From the NCBI GenBank assembly GCA_963204995.1, contig CAUJKL010001071.1, forward strand, positions 1 to 33,557: 33,557 nucleotides of DNA, written 5' to 3'. This stretch comes from Planctomycetota bacterium. Lineage in GTDB: Bacteria; Planctomycetota; Planctomycetia; Pirellulales; Pirellulaceae. Below, piece by piece: positions 7,096 through 16,882 of this stretch (position 1 is its first letter; each line of letters starts with the position of its first letter). The position numbers and the translations under genes were made by a program. The notes under the pieces are model-generated. The model was not told the origin of the DNA, did not search any database, and saw only the letters and a program-made list of their open reading frames with translations.

Positions 7096-8526
7096 TCACG
7101 CCAACAGTTCGTCGACCACGCGTGCGGGGAGGACGCCGGTTAGTCGTTGATCGAGGCCTTGGTATTTGTACGCGAACCGTTCGTGATCAAAACCGAGCAG
7201 GTGCAGGACGGTGGCGTGGAAGTCGCGGATGTGGAGCGGGTCGCGTATGATGTTGTACGAGAAGTCGTCCGTTTCTCCGTAAATCGTCCCGCCTTTTGCA
7301 CCACCCCCGGCCATCCACATGCTGAAGCAACGCGGGTGATGATCGCGGCCGTAGTTTTCCTTCGAGAGAGTGCCTTGCGTGTAAATCGTGCGACCGAATT
7401 CGCCGCCCCAGATGATCAGCGTATCGTCCAACATACCGCGCTGCTTGAGGTCTTCGAGCAACGCATAACATGGCTGATCAATGTCTTTGCATTGACTAGG
7501 CATGCGACCGGCGACATTGGAATGATGGTCCCAGTTGTTGTGATAGACTTGCACGAAGCGCACACCGCGCTCGATGAGTCGACGTGCCATCAACGCGGTA
7601 TTCGCGAAACTGCCAGGCTTCTTCGCCTCGTCTCCGTACAGGTCGAAGATATGCTGTGGCTCGCTGCTGAAATCCGTCAGCTCCGGCACGCTGGACTGCA
7701 TGCGGAAGGCCAGTTCGTATTGTTGTATCCGCGTGTGCGTTTCTGGATCGCCAAGCGTTTCGTAATTGATCTCGTTCAACTTATTGAGGCCGTCGATCGA
7801 TCGTTTGCGAATCGCATCGGGAACACCGGGCGGATTATTGATGTAGAGAATCGGATCGCCCTTGCTGCGGAACGATACGCCCGCGTACTCGCCAGGCAAA
7901 TAACCGGCGCTCCACAGTCGCGAAGAAATGGCTTGCTCCTGGTCGCGGTTGCTCGGTGTTGCCACCAGGACGACGAATGCAGGCAGATTCTCGTTCATGG
8001 TGCCCAGACCATAAGAAGCCCATGCACCAAGGCAAGGCCGACCGGTGACTTGATTACCGGTCTGCATGGCGGCGATCGCGGGCTCGTGGTTGATCGCTTC
8101 GGTGTTCAGGCTCCGCATCCAGCAGATTTCGTCGGCCTTCTTTTCCAGGTTTGGCAGCAACTCGGTGTTCATCCACAAACCACACTCACCGGCCTGGCTG
8201 AACTTGAACTTGGAGGGGGCGACGGGAAAACGCGCCTGACCGCTGGTCATCGTGGTCAGCCGCTGGCCCATCCGGATCGATTCGGGCAGCTCTTTGTCGT
8301 ACCACTCTTGCATCACCGGCTTGTAATCGAACAGGTCCATTTGTGCCGGGCCACCGACCATGTGCAGATAGATCACGCGCTTCGCTTTGGGCGCGAACTG
8401 AGGGCCGGGAGCTTTCGATTCGGATGCCGTTACGAATGATTCCCCAAGCAACGAAGCGAGTGCCGCACCGCCCAAGAGGTGTTTGCCATTGGTGAAGAAT
8501 TGACGGCGAGATTGGAGAGTGTTCAT
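7096..8526 (-). CDS. DUF1501 family protein (sulfatase-like, Tat-type N-terminus)
   Basis: RRQFFTNGKHLLGGAALASLLG signal; HMVGGPAQMDLFDYKP, WGGEFGRTIYTQG and GRDHHPRCFSMWMAGGG are DUF1501 hallmarks. Start taken at the ATG of MNTLQSRRQFF. Confidence 0.93.
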   Translation of the reverse strand: MNTLQSRRQFFTNGKHLLGGAALASLLGESFVTASESKAPGPQFAPKAKRVIYLHMVGGPAQMDLFDYKPVMQEWYDKELPESIRMGQRLTTMTSGQARFPVAPSKFKFSQAGECGLWMNTELLPNLEKKADEICWMRSLNTEAINHEPAIAAMQTGNQVTGRPCLGAWASYGLGTMNENLPAFVVLVATPSNRDQEQAISSRLWSAGYLPGEYAGVSFRSKGDPILYINNPPGVPDAIRKRSIDGLNKLNEINYETLGDPETHTRIQQYELAFRMQSSVPELTDFSSEPQHIFDLYGDEAKKPGSFANTALMARRLIERGVRFVQVYHNNWDHHSNVAGRMPSQCKDIDQPCYALLEDLKQRGMLDDTLIIWGGEFGRTIYTQGTLSKENYGRDHHPRCFSMWMAGGGAKGGTIYGETDDFSYNIIRDPLHIRDFHATVLHLLGFDHERFAYKYQGLDQRLTGVLPARVVDELLA

Positions 8527-8534
8527 GGTTTTAT

Positions 8535-8630
8535 GTTCAAGGTTCAAGGTTCAAGGTTCAAGGTTTCAGGTTTCAGGTTTCAGGTTTCAGGTTTCAGGTT
8601 TCAGGTTTCAGGTTTCAGGTTTCAGGTTTC
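8535..8630. repeat. Heptanucleotide tandem repeat: 4x GTTCAAG then 9x GTTTCAG
   Basis: Units counted by eye; period exactly 7 bp, sited between the DUF1501 gene start and the S23 gene. Confidence 0.97.
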
Positions 8631-9032
8631 GATTATTTGGGTGATGGGTATTTTTGGCCTTTTAGGTCGGTCTTTTTTTAGATAGGAGATGAAACCGTCG
8701 ATGAGGCGATTGTTCTCGATGCAACGGTCGTGTAGCTGCTGGAATTCTTCTTGTGTGATGTAGCTTTCGTCCAAGGCAACGTAGAGTTGCGATCGCACTT
8801 CGCCGCACGAACCTTTCGCGGTTGAAAGAAACTGAATGAACTCTCTGTTGCCACCACGTTCAAAGCCCTCGGCTATATTCGAGGTGATCGAAATTGCCGT
8901 GCGTCGTATCTGATCCTTCAGTGCAAGATCCCTGGCGAACTCGCCGCGTCGCGAGAAACGATAGACAGCTTGCGTCAGCTCTCGTCCCTTCTGCCACGCT
9001 TGGATGTCCTCGAATCGTTCAATCGTAGCCAT
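8622..9032 (-). CDS. Four-helix-bundle protein (23S rRNA intervening-sequence protein / S23 family)
   Basis: FEDIQAWQKGRELTQAVYRFSRRGEFARDLALKDQIRRTAISITSNIAEGFERGGNREFIQFLSTAKGSCGEVRSQLYVALDESYIT matches the family consensus. Confidence 0.92.
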   Translation of the reverse strand: MATIERFEDIQAWQKGRELTQAVYRFSRRGEFARDLALKDQIRRTAISITSNIAEGFERGGNREFIQFLSTAKGSCGEVRSQLYVALDESYITQEEFQQLHDRCIENNRLIDGFISYLKKDRPKRPKIPITQIIET

Positions 9033-9045
9033 GCAATCACATAAT

Positions 9046-9169
9046 TTTGAGATTTGAGATTTGAGATTTGAGATTTGAGATTTGAGATTTGAGATCTGAG
9101 ATCTGAGATCTGAGATCTGAGATCTGAGAATTGAGAATTGAGAATTGAGAATTGAGAATTGAGAATTGA
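9046..9169. repeat. Heptanucleotide tandem repeat: 7x TTTGAGA, 5x TCTGAGA, 5x ATTGAGA (+ partial)
   Basis: Units counted by eye; lies between the S23 start codon and the PSD1 gene stop; variant units occur in blocks. Confidence 0.97.
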
Positions 9170-9177
9170 ACCTGACA

Positions 9178-12100
9178 CTACTTATTTAACGCTTCGTCCA
9201 GATTAATGACTTCGTTGCAGATCATCGTCCACGTCGCGAGTTCGGTCACATCGAGCTTATCGTCGGCCTTCGATTCACCAACGGCAATCAACGCCTTGGC
9301 TTCATCCGGTCTTGATTGGTAGTAGGCGAGAAACGCTTCCTTATCTTCCAAGATAATGGCTTGCTCTCGCTCGTTCATCGGACGACCGAGCACGTGTTGG
9401 AAAATGTAGTCGATCGTCTTGGCAGTATCACCGCTGCTCGCTTTCAACGCGTTCTCCGCGAGGTGACGAGCAGCTTCAAAGAATTGCGGATCGTTCAGTG
9501 TGACTAGTGCCTGGAGCGGTGTGTTGGTCCGCTCGCGGCGGACGGTGCATACCTCGCGGCTGGGAGCGTTGAACGCATCGAGATTGGGGGGCGGTGCCAT
9601 GCGCTTCCAGAACGTGTAGAGCGTGCGGCGGTAGAGATTCTCGCCCGTGTCCTGCACATAGTTACGCGTATCGCCGCCGGGCAGCCCGACGACGTCCCAG
9701 ATTCCTTCCGGCTGATAGGGCCTGGTGCCCGCACCGTACATCTTCGGCGACAGCAAACCGCTCACCGCCAACACCTCGTCGCGGACCATTTCGGCATCCA
9801 TCCGGAATCGAGGGCCGCGTGAGAGCAGAGTATTGCTGCGATCCTGTTCAAGCTTCTCTGGCGTCGTGATCGCGGCTTGTCGGTACGTCGCGCTGGTCAA
9901 CATGAGCTTGAACATTCGCTTCACATCCCAGCCACTTTCACGGAACTCGACCGCCAGCCAGTCGAGCAGCTCCGGATGGCTCGGCATCGTCCCCATCACA
10001 CCGAAATCTTCCGGCGTCGTGACGATGCCTTGTCCGAACACTTCGCTCCAGAACCGATTCACCGTCACACGAGCGGTCAGCGGATTGGCAGGATCGACCA
10101 GCCATTGAGCTAAGCCTAGTCGGTTGTTCGGCGCACCCTCGGGCATGGGATGCATGGCGGCGGGCGTGGCGGCGTTCACCGGCTCACCGACCTTGTCATA
10201 TTCACCACGCATGAGAATATTAGCCATCGCCGGCGAATCCTTTCGCTCTTCCTGAATGTGCGTGACCGGGCTGCGAGCGCGAATCGTTTCACGCTCCGCT
10301 TCCAGATCGACGACGGCTTTGTTCAGCACCGGATATTCCGTGTCGCGAGTGGCCAGATAGTGATCGTACAGCGCGGTCTGTTGTTCCGGCGTGCGCTGCT
10401 CCGAAGCAATGGCCAGGATCGACCGCAGCGGGGCGAGATCGGCGATCGACTGGACCTCAGTAGCGCCAATCGCGCGACCATAGACTCGTACATCTTGAAT
10501 GGCACCGCCATCGAACACTTGCGTGTCGCTGCGTTGGCCAATGCGCAGCGATGTGCTGGTCCGAATCGACGCGTCCGGCTTGAGCGTGTTGTTCTCGACC
10601 TTGAGCGGCTCTTCCTTGCCATCGACATAGATTTTGATCCCCTCCGGCTTGCCGGAACCATCATAGGTCGCGAAGACATTTTGCCACTGGCCGGGATTGA
10701 GGACGGCGTTGTTGGTCACAACTTTGAGCGCGTTGCCCGGCCAGGAATCGACGAGGTGTACCGCGAGTGAACGTCCCTGTTGCCACAGATCCCAGCCGCG
10801 ATAATCGGCCTTCTCGTCCATCCGGGCGATGATGCCGCCGCTTTTGCTATCGCTTCCCGCCTTGATCCAGGCACCGTAGCTGAAACTCTGATTTCTTTCG
10901 AAGTCGCCGAGCGCGCCCAGATCGAACGTACCGCCAAGTTTCATTACCGGGGCCGAGCCAAGTTTTCCATCGGGGGTCCAAGTGACTTCACCGGTCGACT
11001 TGAAGTTTTCAGCGCTGTTGCAGGCGTTGGCCACTTCGTTGCCGGTGCCTTCATCGAGCGGCACGTGAACGACGAGCCCTTCGATCGGCAAGGCGTCGTC
11101 GAGCGATTCAATATTCGCGGAAGCCAGCCATTTTTCGAAGTCGCCGCGCGCATTCTGTTTACGCTCGTCGCGTTTTGCCGTCGCAGCCGCGATTTCGGCG
11201 GGCAGAGCGTTCCAGCGCGGACGGTCAGCCTCCGAGGGAACTTGCAGCACGGCGCTGCGTCCATCCTTGACGTTGCCATCTTTCGCGGGCTGTGTCGTAT
11301 TGCGGAAGAAAGCGGCGAGCGAATAGTAGTCTCGTTGCGTGAACGGATCGAACTTGTGGTCGTGACACTGGCCACAGTTTGTCGTTAGCCCGAGATACAC
11401 CCAGCCGAACGTCTGCACTCGGTCGACCGCATAGTTCGCCAAGTTTTCTTCATCGATCGTGCCGCCTTCGTTGGTCGTCATGTTACAGCGTTGGAAACCA
11501 GTGGCAATTAGCTGGTCCATCGTTGGATTGGGCAGCAGGTCGCCGGCGATTTGCTCGACGGTGAATTGGTCGAAGGGCTGATTTGCATTGAAGGCGCGGA
11601 TCACCCAGTCGCGATAGGGCCACATCTCGCGATAGTTGTCGAAGTGCATGCCGTGCGTATCGGCATACCGCGCCGCATCGAGCCAGTAACGGGCGCGATG
11701 CTCGCCCCACGCCGACGTTTTCATCAGCCGGTCGATCCAGTCGGACAACGCGTCGTCTTGACGCTGGTTGAAGTCGCTTACGAAGGCGGCCACATCTTCG
11801 GGCGACGGCGGAAGGCCCGTGATGTCGAGATGCAATCTGCGAAACAGCGTGTGGGCATCGGCTGGGGGTGCCGGTGACAAGCCGTTCGCTTCCAGCTTTG
11901 CCAGCACAAATCGGTCGATGACGTTCTTGACCCACGCTTCATTCTTTACCGTCGGCGGCTCAGGTTTTCGCGGAGCGATGAACGACCAATGAGCCTGATA
12001 ATCGGCACCCGTCGCGATCCATTGCTTGAGCAACTTCTTCTGTGCATCGGTCAGTTGTTTCTTGGTCTCGGGTGGCGGCATCACGAGTTCTGGGTCGCTG

Positions 12101-12441
12101 TCGTGAATTCGCTCGATCAATGAACTTTCGTCCGGTTTGCCTGGCGTGATGGCATCGAATTCAATGGCCGCATCTCGCTGATCGAGCCGCAGATCTGCCT
12201 TACGCGCCGCGCTGTCGGCTCCGTGACAGGCGAAACAGTTCTCCGCCAGAATCGGACGAATGTCTCGGTTGTATTCCAGCGGCTGATCGGCTCGTGCGCG
12301 TGAACCAAAAAGGGCGAGTGTCGACGACATCACGAACACAGCCACAAGGGGACAAGCTCGATCAAGTCTTGAATGCAGGGTCGTTGTCAAAGGAATCGCT
12401 CCATCGGGCGAAAGGCAGGGATGGTGTGAACAGAGTCGCAT
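9178..12441 (-). CDS. Planctomycete cytochrome C (PSCyt1)-DUF1549-LamG-DUF1553 protein
   Basis: NCFACHGAD haem-binding motif, DUF1549 (RYWLDAARYADTHGMHFDNYREMWPYRDW), LamG-like middle (YGAWIKAGSD, IYVDGKEEP), DUF1553 (NPLTARVTVNRFWSEVFGQGIV, RRTLYTFWKRMAPPPNLDAFNAPSREVCTVRRERTNTPLQALVTLNDPQF). Confidence 0.95.
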   Translation of the reverse strand: MRLCSHHPCLSPDGAIPLTTTLHSRLDRACPLVAVFVMSSTLALFGSRARADQPLEYNRDIRPILAENCFACHGADSAARKADLRLDQRDAAIEFDAITPGKPDESSLIERIHDSDPELVMPPPETKKQLTDAQKKLLKQWIATGADYQAHWSFIAPRKPEPPTVKNEAWVKNVIDRFVLAKLEANGLSPAPPADAHTLFRRLHLDITGLPPSPEDVAAFVSDFNQRQDDALSDWIDRLMKTSAWGEHRARYWLDAARYADTHGMHFDNYREMWPYRDWVIRAFNANQPFDQFTVEQIAGDLLPNPTMDQLIATGFQRCNMTTNEGGTIDEENLANYAVDRVQTFGWVYLGLTTNCGQCHDHKFDPFTQRDYYSLAAFFRNTTQPAKDGNVKDGRSAVLQVPSEADRPRWNALPAEIAAATAKRDERKQNARGDFEKWLASANIESLDDALPIEGLVVHVPLDEGTGNEVANACNSAENFKSTGEVTWTPDGKLGSAPVMKLGGTFDLGALGDFERNQSFSYGAWIKAGSDSKSGGIIARMDEKADYRGWDLWQQGRSLAVHLVDSWPGNALKVVTNNAVLNPGQWQNVFATYDGSGKPEGIKIYVDGKEEPLKVENNTLKPDASIRTSTSLRIGQRSDTQVFDGGAIQDVRVYGRAIGATEVQSIADLAPLRSILAIASEQRTPEQQTALYDHYLATRDTEYPVLNKAVVDLEAERETIRARSPVTHIQEERKDSPAMANILMRGEYDKVGEPVNAATPAAMHPMPEGAPNNRLGLAQWLVDPANPLTARVTVNRFWSEVFGQGIVTTPEDFGVMGTMPSHPELLDWLAVEFRESGWDVKRMFKLMLTSATYRQAAITTPEKLEQDRSNTLLSRGPRFRMDAEMVRDEVLAVSGLLSPKMYGAGTRPYQPEGIWDVVGLPGGDTRNYVQDTGENLYRRTLYTFWKRMAPPPNLDAFNAPSREVCTVRRERTNTPLQALVTLNDPQFFEAARHLAENALKASSGDTAKTIDYIFQHVLGRPMNEREQAIILEDKEAFLAYYQSRPDEAKALIAVGESKADDKLDVTELATWTMICNEVINLDEALNK

Positions 12442-12705
12442 GGGGTGGGCTCTAGAAGGAAATCGCCCGGCTCCATTTCAGTCGTAAACAGGTGGGGACC
12501 GCTAACTCGGTCAACAGGGTAGGGACGGAACGCGTTCCGCCATCGTTGACCACCGGTTATATTGTCCACCATTCGGCCCCGATTGTCCACTATTCCTCGT
12601 GTGGACATCTCCCTATGTGGACATCGGAGACCGAACTCCCGCCAACGTGTTACAATCAGTGCCGCAGCATGTTCCACCATTCGATGTCACGAAGGAGCGA
12701 TTGAC

Positions 12706-14496
12706 ATGACCGAGACCAACGACAGCGCGCTGGCGGCAATGCGGAACCTTTCCCCACGGCGCAATACGACGGCAGCCCATAACGTCGATCAGCTTGTGGC
12801 GGAACAACTCGGACATTTCGGGATCGATCCGGCGACCGATCACGGACGCGCGCTGGCCAGCGTTGCCCACCGATTGTACGAAGCCGGTGCCGATGCGGAA
12901 TCGCTATGGCGTTTGACGCAGCAGTCCATCGGTGGCCTCGACCGCTCCGACCGGATTGCTTACTTCAACGCCAAAAAGTTTCTCTCGTTTCAAACGGCGA
13001 AGCTGCTCGACATGCTGCAGAACCCGTTTCGTCGCAGCTATCAGTCGCTGGAGTTGAATTACCAAACACAGTCGGCCAAGGGACCGTACGCGGTGTTCGA
13101 TAATGTCACTGCAATATTTTCTGCTACGCCAGTCATCGCTCGCACCGCGACCTACGTCTACGCTTGTGCCGAATGGATCGAAGACGCCTTTCAAGGCAAA
13201 GAGTTGCTGTTGGAGATCTATTCGCGGCTGCTCAACCCAACGTCCGTGTCGCTGGCCAATTTCATCGTCGACATCGAGGCCGGTCCTTACGCCACCGAAT
13301 ACTTTGCCTGGAACTTCAACAGCGGGATGGCGGCTATCGACGGAGTCTTGTCCCATGTCCTGGGACGCGATGACGTCTTGATCAGCAGTCGCCACATCTA
13401 CGGCGGTGCTCATCAGTTGATTCACGATTGGTACGCCAAACCATCGAACCTGAGTGTCGGCGTCGAGACGTTTTCCGGGTACGGTGCGAGCGCTTTCGAA
13501 GCTTGCTGGCAACGCACTTCGCAGAAGTACGCCGATCGCTTCGCCGAGGGGCGCAAGGCGTACGTGTATATCGAGTCGCCCTGCAACCCACACGGCTACA
13601 CACTCGATGTCCCCGGGATCTGCCGCGCGGCACATGCCAACGGGCTGCGCGTGATTTTGGACGCCACGGTCGGCACGCCGTTTTTGATCCAACCACTGCA
13701 ACGTGACGATCCGGTCGAACGGCCCGATTTCGTGATCCACAGCTACACCAAGGATCTGTCCGGGACAGGTTCGACGATTGCCGGAGTGGTCATCGGCCGC
13801 AACCACGACATGTTCGTTCCCAAAGGTCAAACCTCCGGGGGCGTGGCGTGGAACGAAACGATGTTCTGGAATGTCTATTACGTGAAGGGAGCATTCCTGA
13901 ATGCCGATCAAGCCTTCGAGGTAATCCAAGGCATGCGGACCCTGGGCGTACGCATGTTGAACAAGTGCATCAATACCGAGATCCTCGCCCGCTTTTTCGA
14001 CTCGCATCCCAGCATTCGCGTGCATTGCAATGCGTTGCCTGATAACGAGAATTCGCCGCTGCGGGAGAAGCTGTTGTTTCTCGGCCTGCCGGCTCCGCTG
14101 TTCACGATCGATATCGAAGGCGTCCCGCGAGACATCTTCCAACGGTTTTTCGACTCGTTGGAGCCCACGTTCGCGCACATGATCAGCCTCGGCCAATCAA
14201 ACACGATCGTCAGTTGTCCGGCTTTGACGACGCATTCCGAGCTAGACGCAGCGGCATTAGCGGCCAGCGGGATCAGTCCGACCACGATTCGGCTCGCTAT
14301 CGGCAACGAGGATCCCAAGGACTTGATCGCGCAGTTCATCCAGTCGGCTAGACTGGCCATCGAGCCGCATGTGCCTGGGTTCTGCGACTCGTTTATGATA
14401 CCTGCGGAAATCGACAAGTTAGTCCACGATTGCTACGTCGACGGACATCGGCGCTATATCGAGTCCAAGGCCTCGATGGCCGAGTACCTCGCTTAA
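12706..14496 (+). CDS. PLP-dependent Cys/Met-metabolism (trans-sulfuration-type) enzyme with N-terminal extension
   Basis: YIESPCNPHGYTLDVPGICRAAHANGLRVILDATVGTPFLIQPL and HSYTKDLSGTGSTIAGVVIG (PLP lysine). AGGAG at about 12692 before ATG 12706. Confidence 0.85.
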   Translation: MTETNDSALAAMRNLSPRRNTTAAHNVDQLVAEQLGHFGIDPATDHGRALASVAHRLYEAGADAESLWRLTQQSIGGLDRSDRIAYFNAKKFLSFQTAKLLDMLQNPFRRSYQSLELNYQTQSAKGPYAVFDNVTAIFSATPVIARTATYVYACAEWIEDAFQGKELLLEIYSRLLNPTSVSLANFIVDIEAGPYATEYFAWNFNSGMAAIDGVLSHVLGRDDVLISSRHIYGGAHQLIHDWYAKPSNLSVGVETFSGYGASAFEACWQRTSQKYADRFAEGRKAYVYIESPCNPHGYTLDVPGICRAAHANGLRVILDATVGTPFLIQPLQRDDPVERPDFVIHSYTKDLSGTGSTIAGVVIGRNHDMFVPKGQTSGGVAWNETMFWNVYYVKGAFLNADQAFEVIQGMRTLGVRMLNKCINTEILARFFDSHPSIRVHCNALPDNENSPLREKLLFLGLPAPLFTIDIEGVPRDIFQRFFDSLEPTFAHMISLGQSNTIVSCPALTTHSELDAAALAASGISPTTIRLAIGNEDPKDLIAQFIQSARLAIEPHVPGFCDSFMIPAEIDKLVHDCYVDGHRRYIESKASMAEYLA

Positions 14497-14593
14497 TGAC
14501 AGTAGTTCCAAGTTCGTGGCGGACGCTGCCAGCGTCTGTCAACAAATCCCAACCGAGCGATAGCTCGCATTGGCTGCGGCCCAGCCTACTTAC

Positions 14594-16882
14594 TTACCAG
14601 TTTCCGGTAACTACGTGGAAACTGGCTTCTTCGGAAACGGACTCGATGCCTAGCGAGACATTCGGAGCTTGCCGTACAACTGCGATGTACGAGCGGGGAC
14701 GCATGTCGTCCAGTTTGAGGTTGCCGATATTCCGCAGCCCGCGTTCCAGGATACTCGTGGCCGTCGTAGGTTCCGGCAGGCCGCGATCGATTTCCTGCCA
14801 ATATGAGTACGAATCCCCAAAGATCGCGGAAGCATTCTCGACTTGGTTGGGATCGAAGCCGATCGGAAACTCTGGCCGTTCGGCGGCAAACAGCTTGTTC
14901 CAGTTGTCCGGGAATTCCTTCGCATCGATCGTGTGAAGTTGCACGGAACTTCCAGCAGGCAACTCCCCACAGGCAAACGAGCGGCCATCCGTCGATCGAA
15001 TCAGCAGTTGCTCGATGTCGACACCCAATCGATTCGTAACTCGCGGCGTCGTCGATCCGCCGCCTGCTTCATCGACATCGATACCCAGGCTGGTCTCTCT
15101 AGATTCGACCACGATCACTTGCGACGTCGAACGAGAATTCAGATAACCCTGCGTCAGACGTTGCTCGCCGTTCCAACGCAGTCGCCTTCCCATATCTTTC
15201 GGCTGCCCGTAGCGTCCTGTCGGTCGGTGATCGATGGGATAGACAGCCGCATCGAGAGGAAACGACATACCTGCCGATGGTGCCAGCCCTGCGTAGTAAG
15301 ATTGCCGAGACCACGAAACGGTACGTCCGTTCGTCTGGTCGATGCTGGTCAGGCTGCGTGCCCGCAGACGGACGCCAAGCCCATCGCTAACGAGTGCGTA
15401 ACTAAACAAGGCAAACGTGATCACGCCGGCGCCCAGCGGGACCGTTAGCAGCAAGAGGAACAGCTTTCGCCGCTGCTGCAAAAAGAAATAGTTGACGGGG
15501 CCAATCACGACCACGAAGAGCGAGATCAGTACCAAGAACGAGGTGACCGGAGCGTCGCCGACACCTGGAATCAGCAAGTTCCAATACTGTGGGTTCTCGC
15601 GATGGAATGACAGACCGTGTCGCTGATACCACATCCAGTCTTGGTTGTTCAGCGTGTTGAACAGCCAACACCAATCTTCCCGCTTACCCGGAAAAGGATT
15701 TGCCTCCGCAAACGCCACGAGATGTCCCTGATCGACGTTTCGAATCAGGAATGGCTTGGCGTTGTCCGGTTTCCCAGGAGGTGTCGTGTTGTTAGGTTTC
15801 GTGGCCGGAACCATTGGTTGCGAGTAGAGCGAGTTATTGTTCCAATCGACACCGCGAGTCGCATGGATCTCGCTGGCATATTCCGCAGTTCGCGGTGTCA
15901 TCCAGCCTCGGTCGCTCAGCTCACTGCTTGAAACTCCCGCGTCTGCGGAATCACCCGAACTCAGCGCAAAGAGATGTTCCAATTCCCGGATGTCGCGAAA
16001 GTCTTCACCTACGTCGTAAACACACAGCGTGGTCCCGGTCGACAACCACGTGCGGAGTGCTTCCCAGGTCGCTGGCTTCTGACTGAGCGATCGCAGATCC
16101 GACAACGATATAAACATGAGGTCGATTGAAGTGAGCTGCACCCATTCGGTCGGCAATCGATCGGGATGGATGTAATCGATCCTGTTGAAATAGCGGGCCA
16201 ACTGCAGCAGTCCACGGTCGTCGATGTCCTCCGCTGGATCGAGGCCAGCAATCGACATGTTGCTGGCGTTATACGGTGTCACGAATAGCGAGGCCAAAGG
16301 CCGAATGTCGGGCAAGCGTTCGGGCTTCTTGTCTTTCTTAGTGTTCGGTGTCGTAAGAGGGGCAGCGTAGGCAAGTCGGTCGCTCGCCGGTGTATCCGAA
16401 TCGATGAACAAGATCGTCGGCGCCGCCTCGCTCCACCCGGAGAACGCATTCCAGGACATCCCTACCGCGCCCGAAAGATCATCGCGCCGCCGCCCGTCCT
16501 CGTAGGTTTCGATCTGGATCGAAGCAATTGCTTCGTATTGTGGTAAGGCGATGGTCTTCTTGCCGACGGTCTGGCCTTGTTCCAACGTGATGGAGGTGCT
16601 GACTCGGGACATTGCGATGCCCCATTGCTGCGTGAATGGATGAAGTGTTACATCCAAAGTTCGATCCGCAGGAGCAGCGCCTCCGCCTAGCGGCGATATC
16701 GAGATGGTTGTCGGGCGGTATCCATTGCCATCCACCCACTCCGTGTTGAGCTCCAACTTCAATCCGGTCGTCACCTTTCTTCCAGCCAACGGCAAGCTCA
16801 CGACCGAACCGGAGCCGGCGTGAAGGTCCGTCGCCAGCGCGGTTGCCACGCAGAGAGCCGCGATGATCCAAATTCGCATCAT
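14594..16882 (-). CDS. Large membrane/secreted planctomycete hypothetical protein, signal peptide plus internal TM helices
   Basis: MMRIWIIAALCVATALATDLHAGSG signal peptide; 'PVTSFLVLISLFVVVIGPVNYFFLQQRRKLFLLLLTVPLGAGVITFALFSYALV' TM pair. Upstream ORF extension not supported. Confidence 0.8.
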   Translation of the reverse strand: MMRIWIIAALCVATALATDLHAGSGSVVSLPLAGRKVTTGLKLELNTEWVDGNGYRPTTISISPLGGGAAPADRTLDVTLHPFTQQWGIAMSRVSTSITLEQGQTVGKKTIALPQYEAIASIQIETYEDGRRRDDLSGAVGMSWNAFSGWSEAAPTILFIDSDTPASDRLAYAAPLTTPNTKKDKKPERLPDIRPLASLFVTPYNASNMSIAGLDPAEDIDDRGLLQLARYFNRIDYIHPDRLPTEWVQLTSIDLMFISLSDLRSLSQKPATWEALRTWLSTGTTLCVYDVGEDFRDIRELEHLFALSSGDSADAGVSSSELSDRGWMTPRTAEYASEIHATRGVDWNNNSLYSQPMVPATKPNNTTPPGKPDNAKPFLIRNVDQGHLVAFAEANPFPGKREDWCWLFNTLNNQDWMWYQRHGLSFHRENPQYWNLLIPGVGDAPVTSFLVLISLFVVVIGPVNYFFLQQRRKLFLLLLTVPLGAGVITFALFSYALVSDGLGVRLRARSLTSIDQTNGRTVSWSRQSYYAGLAPSAGMSFPLDAAVYPIDHRPTGRYGQPKDMGRRLRWNGEQRLTQGYLNSRSTSQVIVVESRETSLGIDVDEAGGGSTTPRVTNRLGVDIEQLLIRSTDGRSFACGELPAGSSVQLHTIDAKEFPDNWNKLFAAERPEFPIGFDPNQVENASAIFGDSYSYWQEIDRGLPEPTTATSILERGLRNIGNLKLDDMRPRSYIAVVRQAPNVSLGIESVSEEASFHVVTGNW

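Noticed and set aside
7147-8439. 430-aa plus-strand ORF opposite the DUF1501 gene
   Set aside because: Antisense shadow of a well-supported coding frame in GC-rich DNA; no recognisable motifs.
8479-8685. ORF with FRFQVSGFRFQVSG repeats
   Set aside because: Translation of the heptanucleotide array, not a real repeat protein.
8622-9032. Calling the four-helix-bundle gene a DGR Avd protein
   Set aside because: Sequence fits the ordinary S23/IVP family and there is no adjacent RT or TR.
8975-9178. ORF with ILNSQFSILNSQ / LKSQISN repeats
   Set aside because: Translation of the second heptanucleotide array.
12904-14196. 430-aa minus-strand ORF opposite the PLP enzyme
   Set aside because: Shadow ORF of a gene with clear family motifs.
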